From: Nocardia aurantiaca
Lineage (GTDB): Bacteria > Actinomycetota > Actinomycetes > Mycobacteriales > Mycobacteriaceae
Assembly (NCBI RefSeq): GCF_009708175.1
Contig: NZ_WMBB01000003.1
Coordinates: 434,001-498,000, forward strand
Reading direction: 5' to 3'
DNA length: 64,000 nt
The position numbers and the translations under genes are program-made. Below the pieces are notes generated by a model. That model was given only the letters and a program-made list of their open reading frames with translations. It did not search any database and had not been told where the DNA came from. This document shows positions 37,418-45,718 of this stretch, in pieces (position 1 is the stretch's first letter; each line of letters begins with the position of its first letter).

Positions 37418-37831
37418 GTGATCCCCATGCGTCGTTGCTGCCGTCCAGGCTGCAAGAACCCGGCCGTCGCGACGCTGACCTATGTGTACTCCGACTCGAT
37501 GGCGGTCGTGGGTCCACTGGTCACGGTCGCCGAGCCGCACTCCTGGGACCTGTGTGAAACGCACGCCTCCCGGATCACCGCGCCCAAGGGATGGGAGTTG
37601 GTCCGTCATGAGGGCGGGTTTTCCTCCTCGACCCCGGATGACGACGATCTCACCGCGCTCGCCGAAGCCGTTCGTGAGGCCGGATTGCGCCGCCGCGCAC
37701 CAGAACCCGATCCGCGTGGCTATACCGAGTACGCTCCCGCCCCGCAGCGCCCGACCCGCGCGGGTCGCACCGGCAGACGCGGCCATCTACGCGTCCTACC
37801 CGACCCGCCAGACCGACTCTCCGAGAGTTGA
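37418..37831 (+). CDS. DUF3499 family protein (Rv3258c-like)
   Basis: 137 residues. The N-terminus MRRCCRPGCKNPAVATLTYVY with a second Cys pair position in SWDLCETHASRIT suggests a small zinc-binding domain, then a conserved TAPKGWELVRHEGGF and an acidic/basic low-complexity end. This is the conserved actinobacterial family DUF3499, M. tuberculosis Rv3258c. GTG 37418 is chosen because a -10-like TACCCT lies 7 bases upstream and the family usually begins with VIP(M/V)RRC. It precedes the phosphomannomutase gene, as in mycobacteria. No function is known to me. Confidence 0.82.
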   Translation: MIPMRRCCRPGCKNPAVATLTYVYSDSMAVVGPLVTVAEPHSWDLCETHASRITAPKGWELVRHEGGFSSSTPDDDDLTALAEAVREAGLRRRAPEPDPRGYTEYAPAPQRPTRAGRTGRRGHLRVLPDPPDRLSES

Positions 37832-37833
37832 AC

Positions 37834-37900
37834 GGGCGGCCGGGAGCCGTGAACGATTCCGCCTCCCCTCGCTTCAGCGGGCAGCCGAGAGCCGTGAACG
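37834..37900 (+). repeat. Short tandem direct repeat
   Basis: GGGCGGCCGGGAGCCGTGAA at 37834 recurs as GGGCAGCCGAGAGCCGTGAA at 37879, 45 bases later. A looser third unit, CCGAGAGTTGAACGG, overlaps the DUF3499 stop codon. It is intergenic, of unknown role. Confidence 0.4.
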
Positions 37901-37937
37901 GTTGGCATTCCCCGCCGCGGTGGGGTGCGCTGCCCAT

Positions 37938-37985
37938 CTCGGACGTACCCGGCGAGTTACCCTCGCCTCACGAAATCAGTGGTCC
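37938..37985 (-). repeat. Dispersed repeat family C, copy 3 (inverted)
   Basis: The reverse complement carries GGACCACTGATTTCGTGAGG followed by GTAACTCGCCGGGTACGTCC, the clearest copy of the element also at 3676 and 16820. It ends about 50 bases before the putative promoter of the phosphomannomutase gene. Confidence 0.6.
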
Positions 37986-38031
37986 AGACGGCAGGGGGCG
38001 GGGGAAGTCAGTCGTCGCCGGAGTCTGCTAT

Positions 38032-38037
38032 TAGGGT
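38032..38037 (+). promoter_or_regulatory. Putative -10 element of the phosphomannomutase gene (leaderless)
   Basis: TAGGGT lies exactly 7 bases before the ATG at 38045. A weak GGTGG in the spacer might instead serve as a ribosome binding site. Confidence 0.4.
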
Positions 38038-38044
38038 GGTCCCC

Positions 38045-39421
38045 ATGACAGTTGCCCGGTCCGCCGAGTCAGTTCAAGCAGTCATCAAGGCATACGACGT
38101 TCGCGGAGTGGTCGGCGAACAGATCGACGCGGACTTCGTCCGGGACGTCGCCGGATCCTTCGCCCGGCTGATGCGCGCCGAGGGCGCCCAGCGCATCGTC
38201 ATCGGTCACGATATGCGCGACTCCTCACCGGAACTGGCCGCCGCCTTCGCCGACGGCACGCTCGCCCAGGGACTCGATGTGGTGCACATCGGCCTGGCCT
38301 CCACCGACGAGCTCTACTTCGCCTCCGGCCACCTGGACTGCCCCGGGGCCATGTTCACCGCCAGCCACAATCCGGCCGAGTACAACGGGATCAAGCTGTG
38401 CCGCGCCAAGGCGCTGCCGGTCGGCCAGGACACCGGTCTGGCCACCATCACCGAGGAAGTCATCGCGGGCGTCCCGGCCTTCGACGGCCCGCGTGGGAGC
38501 GAGACCCGCGAGGACCTGCTCTCGGCCTACGCCGAGTTCCTGCACAAGCTGGTGGACCTGAGCGGTTCGCGCCCGCTGCGCATCGCCGTGGACGCCGGCA
38601 ACGGCATGGGCGGCTACACCGTGCCCGCGGTGCTGGGCACGCTGCCGCAGTTCACCATCGAGCCGCTGTACTTCGAACTCGACGGCACCTTCCCCAATCA
38701 CGAAGCCAATCCACTGGATCCGAAGAACCTGGTGGATCTGCAGGACCACGTCCGCAAGACCGGCGCCGACCTCGGCCTGGCCTTCGACGGCGACGCGGAC
38801 CGCTGCTTCGTGGTGGACGAGAAGGGCGACCCGGTCTCGCCGTCGGCCATCACCGGTCTGGTCGCCGAGCGCGAGCTGACCAAGGAACCGGGCGCGACCG
38901 TCATCCACAACCTGATCACCTCCAAGGCGGTGCCGGAGTTGGTGACCGAGCTGGGCGGCACTCCGGTGCGCACCCGTGTCGGCCACTCGTTCATCAAGCA
39001 GCAGATGGCCGCCACCGGTGCGATCTTCGGCGGCGAACACTCGGCCCACTACTACTTCCGCGACTTCTGGGGCGCCGACTCCGGCATGCTCGCGGCCCTG
39101 CACGTGCTGGCCGCCCTGGGCGAGAAGGACCGCCCGATGTCGGATCTGGCCTCCGCCTACGCGACATATGCGGCCTCCGGGGAGATCAACTCGACAGTGG
39201 CGGATGCCGCGGGACGGACCACCGCCGTGCTGGAGGCCTTCGGCAAGCGAGCGAAATCGGTCGATCGGCTGGACGGCGTCACCGTGCAGCTCGCCGACGG
39301 CGCGTGGTTCAACCTGCGCGCCTCCAATACCGAACCGCTGCTGCGGCTCAACGTCGAGGCGCGTTCGCAGGAGGAAGTAGACGCACTCGTAACCGAGATC
39401 CTGAGCATCGTCCGCGCCTGA
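38045..39421 (+). CDS. manB: Phosphomannomutase/phosphoglucomutase
   Basis: Interconverts mannose-6-phosphate and mannose-1-phosphate for GDP-mannose. The 458-residue protein has all four mutase motifs: the phosphoserine loop FTASHNPAEYNGIKL, the metal loop AFDGDADRCFVVD, the sugar-binding GGEHSAHYYFRDFWGADSG and the phosphate-binding RASNTEPLLRLNVE. Intact active enzyme by sequence. It equals M. tuberculosis Rv3257c (pmmA/manB). It is followed by tobH-like and manA genes, making a mannose-activation run. The Mtv-type start MTVARSAESVQ gives the family N-terminus. Confidence 0.94.
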   Translation: MTVARSAESVQAVIKAYDVRGVVGEQIDADFVRDVAGSFARLMRAEGAQRIVIGHDMRDSSPELAAAFADGTLAQGLDVVHIGLASTDELYFASGHLDCPGAMFTASHNPAEYNGIKLCRAKALPVGQDTGLATITEEVIAGVPAFDGPRGSETREDLLSAYAEFLHKLVDLSGSRPLRIAVDAGNGMGGYTVPAVLGTLPQFTIEPLYFELDGTFPNHEANPLDPKNLVDLQDHVRKTGADLGLAFDGDADRCFVVDEKGDPVSPSAITGLVAERELTKEPGATVIHNLITSKAVPELVTELGGTPVRTRVGHSFIKQQMAATGAIFGGEHSAHYYFRDFWGADSGMLAALHVLAALGEKDRPMSDLASAYATYAASGEINSTVADAAGRTTAVLEAFGKRAKSVDRLDGVTVQLADGAWFNLRASNTEPLLRLNVEARSQEEVDALVTEILSIVRA

Positions 39422-39494
39422 CTGGAATAGTGGAATCACAGAGCTTGGATTCACCAGCGTCTGGTGACCCGATGAGGGGAGGTGGCAACGCCCG

Positions 39495-40676
39495 ATGATC
39501 GCTGGGACACCGGTACTCGACCTCGATGACGTCGCCTCGCTGGAGGCGGCGGACGCCGGGGGTGTCTTGCGCTCCGCCGCATCGGGGGGAGCCCAGGTAA
39601 GGGCAACCGCCGCGGCGCTTTCCGAGGATGCGCTATCCCGACTGACCGATCTGCGGCCGCGCAGTCTGGTCTTGGTGTCGGGCAGCGGACGCGCCGCGCG
39701 CGCGGCCTCATTGTTGATCGCGGCCCTGGGTGATCGCACGAGTATGCCGCTGGTGCCGGCGACGTCGATCCCGCCGTGGGTCGGGCCGCTGGACGTGGTG
39801 CTGGTCGCCGGTGACGACGCGGGTGATCCGCGGCTGTCCGAGGCGGTGGACCGAGCGCTTCGACGGGGTGCCGAAGTGATCGTCGCGGCACCGGACGAGG
39901 GACCCGTCCGGGCGGCGGCCGCCGGGCGCGCCACTGTTCTCGCGCCGCGGGTGCGAGTTCTCGACCACAATCGCATGCTGCGCTATCTGGCGGCGGGCAT
40001 GGCCGTGCTGACCACCATCGACCCACATCGCACCGGGCCGCTGGTGCCCGAATTGAACGCTCTCGCAGACCTGCTCGATGAGGAGGCGCTGCGCGACGGC
40101 CCGCAGAACGAGGTTTTCCACAATCCCGCCAAGACCCTGGCCACCCGAATGCGGCAACGCAAGCGCCTGGTGCTGGCCGGTGATTCCGGCGCCGCCGCCG
40201 CGCTCGCCGAGCACGGCGCCGAGGTGCTGCTGGCTACGGCCGGGCAGACCGCCACGGCCGTCACGCTGTCGGAAGCCGTTGCGGCGCATGCCCAGCTGGT
40301 CGGCGCCGCCGGGATCGCCGCGCCCGGATTCGATCCGCTGTTCCACGACGAGCAGCTGGACGGGCCGGTGCCGGTGGAGCAGGTGCGCGTATTCGTGGTG
40401 AGCGCCGATTCGGACGAGGCGGCGGTGCGCCGGCGGCTCGCCGTGTTCGGCTCCGACGCCGGACTGGTCGACACCGACCTGATCACCGTGGACACCGAGG
40501 CGGCCGGCGCCGCGAGTGCTGAGGCGCCCGGGCCGACCGCGCCCGCCACCCAGAGCGGCGAGCTGGAAAGGCTTGCGGTACTCGCACTTCGGCTGGAGAT
40601 GGCGGCCGCCTATCTCCGACTACTCGGTTCCCGCCCGGCCACCGGACCGGGACCCTACGACGGGGGCAATTACTAG
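39495..40676 (+). CDS. TobH/Rv3256c-like protein with sugar-isomerase-like fold
   Basis: 393 residues. The N-terminal half has the look of a SIS sugar-phosphate binding domain (LVLVSGSGRAARAASLLIAAL, then VDVVLVAGDD-type strand and TTIDPHR). The family is named after TobH of tobramycin clusters and is M. tuberculosis Rv3256c. No catalytic residues are certain. It lies between the phosphomannomutase and phosphomannose isomerase genes and overlaps manA by one base (TAGTG), so it may serve mannose metabolism as a partner or isomerase. GGGGAGG lies about 10 bases before the ATG. Confidence 0.82.
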   Translation: MIAGTPVLDLDDVASLEAADAGGVLRSAASGGAQVRATAAALSEDALSRLTDLRPRSLVLVSGSGRAARAASLLIAALGDRTSMPLVPATSIPPWVGPLDVVLVAGDDAGDPRLSEAVDRALRRGAEVIVAAPDEGPVRAAAAGRATVLAPRVRVLDHNRMLRYLAAGMAVLTTIDPHRTGPLVPELNALADLLDEEALRDGPQNEVFHNPAKTLATRMRQRKRLVLAGDSGAAAALAEHGAEVLLATAGQTATAVTLSEAVAAHAQLVGAAGIAAPGFDPLFHDEQLDGPVPVEQVRVFVVSADSDEAAVRRRLAVFGSDAGLVDTDLITVDTEAAGAASAEAPGPTAPATQSGELERLAVLALRLEMAAAYLRLLGSRPATGPGPYDGGNY

Positions 40677-41917
40677 TGCACGAACTCGTTGGTGCGCTGC
40701 GTTCTTACGCTTGGGGTTCGCGCACCGCGCTCGCTCAGCTGCGCGGAGGACCGGTCCCGTCCGCACACCCGGAAGCCGAACTCTGGTTCGGCGCACACCC
40801 CGCCGATCCGGCGCGCGTACAGATCAACGGCCACAGCGAATCCCTGCTGGCGCTGGTCAACGCCGACCCGCAGCACGAGCTCGGGCCGGTGGCAGGCGAA
40901 TTCGGCGGACGGCTGCCGTTCCTGCTGAAGATCCTGGCCGCCGAGGAGCCGCTCTCACTGCAGGCGCACCCCAGCATCGAACAGGCCCGGGCCGGGTTCG
41001 CGCGGGAGAACCACAGTGGGGTCGCCATCGACTCTCCCATGCGCAATTACCGCGACGAGAACCACAAGCCCGAGCTCGTGGTGGCGTTGGACCGTTTCGA
41101 GGCGCTGGCCGGGTTCCGCGATCCGCGCCGGACCGTGCAGCTGCTCGAGGCCCTGGGCGTGCCGGAGCTGAGCCAGTACGCCGAACTGCTTGCCGCCCAG
41201 CCCGACTCGGCGGGGCTGCGCACCCTGTTCACCACCTGGATCGCGCTGCCGCAGGGCAGCCTGAGCATGCTGCTGCCCAAGGTGCTCGACGGCTGTGTGC
41301 GGTATCTGTCCGAGGCCCGGAGCAACGGCAAGGAGTTCGTAGCCGAGGTGCGCACGGCGCTCGAGCTCGCCGAGGCGTATCCGGGCGATGCCGGAGTGCT
41401 GGCGGCGCTACTGCTCAACCGCATCACGCTCGAGCCCGGCGAGGGACTGTTCCTGGATGCCGGGAACCTGCACGCGTATTTGCGCGGGGTGGGCGTGGAG
41501 ATCATGGCCAACTCCGACAACGTGCTGCGCGGCGGGCTCACCCCCAAGCACGTGGATGTGCCGGAGCTGCTGCGGGTGCTGGACTTCGAGCCGCTGGACC
41601 TGCCCATCGTGGAGGCGCAGCGGGTGTCGGACAGCGTCTTCCGCTATCACACGCCCGCGCCCGAATTCGCGCTGAGCCGTTTCGAACTGGCCGCGGGCGC
41701 CGAGCCGGTGCGGGCGGTGCAATCGGGGCCGGTGATCGCGCTGGTCACGCGCGGACGGGTGAAGCTGTCCCAGGGCAACCACGAACTGATCGTGGAACGC
41801 GGGCACGCGGCGTGGATCTCGGCCGCCGACGGCGGGATTCGCGCGCGGGCGGTCGCCGGAGACGATGACGCGGACGGTTCGGCGCAGCTGTTCTGCGCCG
41901 CGGTCGGCGAGGAGTGA
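40676..41917 (+). CDS. manA: Mannose-6-phosphate isomerase, class I
   Basis: Converts fructose-6-phosphate to mannose-6-phosphate, the entry to GDP-mannose and cell-wall mannans. The 413-residue type I enzyme has the zinc-binding region with QAHPSIEQA, the ENHKPE motif, and the family signature around GEGLFLDAGNLHAYLRGVGVEIMANSDNVLRGGLTPKH. The GTG start overlaps the TobH stop by one base. Equals M. tuberculosis Rv3255c. Cytoplasmic. Confidence 0.95.
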   Translation: MHELVGALRSYAWGSRTALAQLRGGPVPSAHPEAELWFGAHPADPARVQINGHSESLLALVNADPQHELGPVAGEFGGRLPFLLKILAAEEPLSLQAHPSIEQARAGFARENHSGVAIDSPMRNYRDENHKPELVVALDRFEALAGFRDPRRTVQLLEALGVPELSQYAELLAAQPDSAGLRTLFTTWIALPQGSLSMLLPKVLDGCVRYLSEARSNGKEFVAEVRTALELAEAYPGDAGVLAALLLNRITLEPGEGLFLDAGNLHAYLRGVGVEIMANSDNVLRGGLTPKHVDVPELLRVLDFEPLDLPIVEAQRVSDSVFRYHTPAPEFALSRFELAAGAEPVRAVQSGPVIALVTRGRVKLSQGNHELIVERGHAAWISAADGGIRARAVAGDDDADGSAQLFCAAVGEE

Positions 41918-41991
41918 CGGTCGGACTGTAGGCTCTCCCGATCACACGCGTTTAGGGCAAAACGGACATCGGTTCGGGAAAGGGCGGTTCA

Positions 41992-42918
41992 TTGTCTGCG
42001 GGCGGCGGTAAGAAGGCCATCCTGGCGGCGCTGAGCGCGAACGCCGGTATCGCGGCAGCCAAATTCGTCGGCGCGGCCATCACCGGATCGGCGTCCATGC
42101 TCGCCGAGGCGGTGCACTCAGTGGCCGACACCTCCAATCAGGCGCTGCTGCTGCTCGGGCAGCGGCGCGCGGAGCAGGAGGCCGACCAGCTGCACCCCTT
42201 CGGCTACGGGCGCAATCGGTACTTCTATTCGTTCGTGGTCGCGCTGGTCATCTTCGCGCTCGGCTCGCTGTACGCGGTGTGGGAGGGCATCCACAAGATC
42301 CAGCACCCCGAGGAGCTGTCCAGTCCGCTGGTCGCGATCGTGATCCTCGGCATCGCCATCGGGCTCGAGGGCTTCAGCTTCATCACCGCCATGCGGGAAT
42401 CCAAGCCGCTCAGGGGCAATTCGAGCTGGTGGCGGTTCATCCGCAACTCCCGCAATCCGGAACTGCCGGTGGTGCTGCTGGAGGATTCGGGCGCGCTCAT
42501 CGGCCTGATCTTCGCGTTCACGGCCATCAGCCTGACCATGATCACCGGCGATCCGGTGTGGGACGGCGTGGGCACACTGGCCATCGGCTTGCTGCTCGGC
42601 GTCATCGCCGTCATCCTCATCGTCGAGATGCAGAGCCTGCTCATCGGTGAGGGCGCGACTCCCGAGGAGGACGCCAAGATCCGGACCGCGCTGGTCGACG
42701 ACCGGCACATCGACCGGGTCATCCACCTGCGCACCCAGTACCTGGGGCCGGAGGAAATGCTGGTGGCGGCAAAGGTTTCCATCGTGCCCGGCCTGGCGAT
42801 CGCGGATATCGCGACCGCCATCGACGATGCCGAGGCCCGGGTGCGCGCGGAGGTCCCGGCGGCCCGGGTCATCTACCTGGAACCGGATCTGTATCGGACA
42901 CAACCGGTTCAGCGGTAG
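41992..42918 (+). CDS. Cation diffusion facilitator transporter, SLC30A9-like
   Basis: 308 residues with about six membrane helices. AEAVHSVADTSNQALLLLG near residue 45 is the helix-II metal region and looks more like the ZnT9 (SLC30A9) branch than the common zinc-exporting CzcD branch. The second conserved region LEDSGALIGLIFAFTAI and a cytoplasmic C-terminal domain (LRTQYLGPEEMLVAAKV) are present. CDF proteins usually export Zn2+ or Mn2+ in exchange for protons. Substrate is not certain. The start is an unusual TTG with AAGGGCGG upstream. It follows manA by about 70 bases and is not in the mycobacterial neighbourhood, so it may have been inserted. Confidence 0.85.
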   Translation: MSAGGGKKAILAALSANAGIAAAKFVGAAITGSASMLAEAVHSVADTSNQALLLLGQRRAEQEADQLHPFGYGRNRYFYSFVVALVIFALGSLYAVWEGIHKIQHPEELSSPLVAIVILGIAIGLEGFSFITAMRESKPLRGNSSWWRFIRNSRNPELPVVLLEDSGALIGLIFAFTAISLTMITGDPVWDGVGTLAIGLLLGVIAVILIVEMQSLLIGEGATPEEDAKIRTALVDDRHIDRVIHLRTQYLGPEEMLVAAKVSIVPGLAIADIATAIDDAEARVRAEVPAARVIYLEPDLYRTQPVQR

Positions 42919-42977
42919 TCGGCGATCCCAGCGGACCACGAACCGCGGGTCCGACCGGGCGCCCGGGGGCGCGGCAA

Positions 42978-44459
42978 TCAGATTCGCCAGTGGTCGGTCA
43001 GCAGCTCGAGCGGATCGTTGCGGATGTCGAACTCGGTGCGCAGCGCGTGGCGGGCGGCGAAAAAGCCGTTCATGCCGTGCACTCCGGGACCGGGCGGGGT
43101 GGCCGAGGAGCACAGATAGACGCCGGGCAGCGGGGTCGAGTACGGATTCCAGCGGGGTGCGGGGCGGAAGAGGGTCTGGCGCAGGGTCATCGCGCCCGCG
43201 GAGATATCGCCGCCGATGTAGTTCGGGTTGTGAGCGGGCATGGTGGCGGCGGTGCGGACATGGGTGGCCAGGACCAGCTCGCGGAACCCGGGGGCGAAGC
43301 GTTCGACCTGCGCGGTGACGGCCGCGGTGAGATCCTCGACCGAACCGTTGGGAACGTGGGCGTAGGTGTAGAGCGTGTGCTTGCCCTCGGGGGCCCGGGT
43401 GGGGTCGACGACACCGGGCTGGATGGCCAGCACGAAGGGCCGCTCGGCGTGACGGCCTGCGGCCACGGCCTTCTCGGCGGCGAGGGCTTCGGCGCGAGTA
43501 CCGATCAGGTGCAGGGTTCCGGCGCGATCGCAGCCTTTCGCCTGCCACGGGACCGGACCCGACAGCGCGAAGTCGACCTTGCAGGCCGCGCCGCCGTAGC
43601 GGAACCGGTTGAGCGCGAAGTTGTATCGGGCGGGCAAGGTGGCGATGCGCTGGAGTTCGGCGGGGGCGACATCCAGCAGAACCACGCGGACCTCGTCGAA
43701 CTCGTCGAGCGAGTCGACGCGATGGCCGGTGTAGACGCGGCCGCCGTGGGTTTTCAGATCACCGGCGAGGGCGTCCACGATGGCCTGGCTGCCGCCGCGC
43801 GGGACCGGCCAGCCGCCCACGTGGGCGAGGGTGCCGAGCAGCATCGCGACGCCCGCGCCCGGAATTCCGCGCGGGGGCCGGATGGCGTGCGCGGCAACGC
43901 CTGTCAGCAGGGCCGGGGCGATGTCTTCGCGAAAACGCATATTCCACAATGGCGTCGACTGTTCGAGCACGCGCCGAGCGAAGCGCAGTTCGACGCCGGG
44001 GTCCAGGTGCAGCAAGCTTGCCGGGTCGATGGGCGGATGCCGCAGATCCGACATGACCAGGCCGACCAGGTCCTCCCACTTGCGCACCAGCGGGCCGAAC
44101 AGCCGACGCCAGGAGCCGCCGTCGCGACCCAGGCCGTCCACGGTGTGATCGAGGTCCTGCCAGGCCAGACCGGCGTGGCCGCCGTCGAGGGGATGCGCGT
44201 AGGACACCTGTGGGGTGAGCAGTTCGACGCCGTGCGCCTTCAGGTCGAAGGCGCGGAAGAACGGGGAGGCCACCGCCATGGGATGCGCGCCCGCGCACAG
44301 GTCGTGGTGGAAGCCGGGCAGCGTGACCTCGCCGGTGCGGCAACCGCCGCCGATGCTTTCGGACGCCTCGTATACCTCGACGTCGAGTCCGGCGCGGGCC
44401 AGGATCACCGCCGCCGCCAACCCGTTGGGACCCGATCCGACCACTACAGCGTCAGCCAT
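42978..44459 (-). CDS. FAD-dependent oxidoreductase, phytoene dehydrogenase-like
   Basis: 493 residues. The N-terminal Rossmann motif VVVGSGPNGLAAAVILARAGLDVEVYE binds FAD, followed by the FHHDLCAGAHP turn of the CrtI-like group. The C-terminal FAD part reads PGVYLCSSATPPGPGVHGMNG. CrtI-like proteins desaturate or isomerise polyenes, but this sub-group is common in actinobacteria without carotenoid genes nearby and its substrate is unknown. It lies between the CDF and TetR genes. The TetR gene ends about 50 bases upstream on the same strand, so they may be co-transcribed. Confidence 0.85.
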   Translation of the reverse strand: MADAVVVGSGPNGLAAAVILARAGLDVEVYEASESIGGGCRTGEVTLPGFHHDLCAGAHPMAVASPFFRAFDLKAHGVELLTPQVSYAHPLDGGHAGLAWQDLDHTVDGLGRDGGSWRRLFGPLVRKWEDLVGLVMSDLRHPPIDPASLLHLDPGVELRFARRVLEQSTPLWNMRFREDIAPALLTGVAAHAIRPPRGIPGAGVAMLLGTLAHVGGWPVPRGGSQAIVDALAGDLKTHGGRVYTGHRVDSLDEFDEVRVVLLDVAPAELQRIATLPARYNFALNRFRYGGAACKVDFALSGPVPWQAKGCDRAGTLHLIGTRAEALAAEKAVAAGRHAERPFVLAIQPGVVDPTRAPEGKHTLYTYAHVPNGSVEDLTAAVTAQVERFAPGFRELVLATHVRTAATMPAHNPNYIGGDISAGAMTLRQTLFRPAPRWNPYSTPLPGVYLCSSATPPGPGVHGMNGFFAARHALRTEFDIRNDPLELLTDHWRI

Positions 44460-44506
44460 GGATTCAGCCTAGGCCGGGTCGGGCGGATGGCGGCGCAACC
44501 GCGGGG

Positions 44507-45085
44507 TCAGTCTCCGCGAACCCATTGGGCGACCAGGATTTCCAGTCGCTGGTCACGAAAGTCGGGCCGCAGGCGGCCGCCTCGGTCCAGGGTGGCCAGG
44601 CCGTGCAGGGCGCTCCAGGCGACCTCGGTGAAGGTCTCGACATCGTGCGGCGCGGCGAAGGGGGCGAAGGTGTGCAGCAGTTCACCGAAGGCGTCCTTCA
44701 GCGGCTGCGGCGCGTCCGGGCCGAACTTCAGGTCGGTGCGCAAAAGGAACATGGCGTCGTAGAGGGCTGCGCTGTCGCGGGCGAAGTCGAGGTAGCCCTG
44801 GGCGACCGCGCGCAGCGCCTGTTCCGGCGTTGCGGCGGATGCGCGCAATTGCCGTACGGTGGCGGCGAATTCGGCGCAGCCCGCCTCGGCGACGGCCGAG
44901 ACGATGGCATCCTTGCCGGCGAAGTGGCTGTACAGCACGGGCTGGCTGTATTCGATGCGGTCGGCGAGCTTGCGCACGGTGACCGCGTCCCAGCCCTCGG
45001 TCTCGGCGATCTCGCGGGCGGTGTCGACAATGCGCTGTCGGCGTTCGGCGCGCTCGCGTTCCTTGCGGGTCTGTATGGCGCTCAT
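44507..45085 (-). CDS. TetR-family repressor
   Basis: 192 residues. The N-terminal DNA-binding domain RERAERRQRIVDTAREIAET, then GWDAVTVRKLADRIEYSQPVLYSHFAGKD, is typical. The C-terminal ligand domain is variable (WHG-like). ATG 45085 is chosen because TAGAGT lies 7 bases before it (leaderless). Upstream on the divergent side are palindromes that overlap its own -10, so it probably represses itself and the DUF4267 gene. The FAD-oxidoreductase gene downstream may be in the same transcript. Confidence 0.9.
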   Translation of the reverse strand: MSAIQTRKERERAERRQRIVDTAREIAETEGWDAVTVRKLADRIEYSQPVLYSHFAGKDAIVSAVAEAGCAEFAATVRQLRASAATPEQALRAVAQGYLDFARDSAALYDAMFLLRTDLKFGPDAPQPLKDAFGELLHTFAPFAAPHDVETFTEVAWSALHGLATLDRGGRLRPDFRDQRLEILVAQWVRGD

Positions 45086-45092
45086 GGTCAGA

Positions 45093-45098
45093 ACTCTA
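45093..45098 (-). promoter_or_regulatory. Putative -10 element of the TetR gene (leaderless)
   Basis: TAGAGT on the minus strand lies exactly 7 bases before the ATG at 45085. The palindrome at 45096-45108 overlaps it. Confidence 0.5.
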
Positions 45099-45159
45099 GC
45101 ATCGCTAGACAAGCTACCGGCGCATAAGTTAGCGTTGCTCTATCAGTTAGCGTCACTAG
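45096..45159. promoter_or_regulatory. Three related palindromic sites, likely TetR operators
   Basis: CTAGCATCGCTAG at 45096-45108 is a perfect palindrome. Related TTAGCGTTGCTCT (45129-45141) and TTAGCGTCACTAG (45147-45159) follow. All sit between the divergent TetR and DUF4267 genes. The first overlaps the TetR -10 and the last lies just before the ribosome binding site of the DUF4267 gene. Confidence 0.65.
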
Positions 45160-45176
45160 CAATTGGAGCACCGGAC

Positions 45177-45599
45177 ATGTTCACCTCGCGCCTCGCCTCC
45201 CGCATCGCCACCACCTTGGCCGTCACCGGCGCCGGCTTCATCACCTACATCGGTGTCCGCTACCTGGCCGACCCGCAGGCCATGGCGCCCACCTTCGGCA
45301 TGCGGGTCTCCCCCACCGGCGAAGCCGCCGACTTCCTGAACGTCAAGGGCGTCCGCGATGTCGCCTCCGGCCTGCTCATCGTCGCCCTGCTCGCCGCCCG
45401 CCAGCGTTACTCGCTCGGCATCGCCATGCTGGTCATGGCCACCATCCCCACCGGCGACATGCTCACCATCCTGCGCCACGACGGCTCATCGTCAACGGCT
45501 TTCGGCGTCCACGGCGCGACCGCCGCCCTGGTCGCCGCCACCGGCCTGCTCCTGGTGAACGAGCGCACCGCCACCGAAAGACGTGCCGTCACAGCATGA
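45177..45599 (+). CDS. DUF4267 small membrane protein
   Basis: 140 residues with about four membrane helices: one near the start (IATTLAVTGAGFITYIG), LLIVALLAARQRYSLGIAML and a C-terminal one (ATAALVAATGLLLV). The family DUF4267 is a set of small membrane proteins next to TetR regulators with no known function. GGAG lies 8 bases before the ATG. Expression should be controlled by the divergent TetR. A hairpin terminator follows. It is a likely TetR target of the kind that is switched on by a small lipophilic compound, but this is inference. Confidence 0.75.
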   Translation: MFTSRLASRIATTLAVTGAGFITYIGVRYLADPQAMAPTFGMRVSPTGEAADFLNVKGVRDVASGLLIVALLAARQRYSLGIAMLVMATIPTGDMLTILRHDGSSSTAFGVHGATAALVAATGLLLVNERTATERRAVTA

Positions 45600-45666
45600 C
45601 CCGCGTCGCACCCGATTCGGACCGATCGGTGAGCGCGCGCGGCGAATGCCGCACCGCGCCAACGTA

Positions 45667-45700
45667 ATCGGCCGCCCATCCCGGAAGATGGACGGCCGAT
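45667..45700. terminator. Terminator between DUF4267 and manC genes
   Basis: A 14-base stem with one mismatch (45667-45680 with 45687-45700), a six-base loop and then GGGTTTT. It lies between convergent genes. Confidence 0.7.
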
Positions 45701-45718
45701 CAAGGGTTTTCGCGCCGG

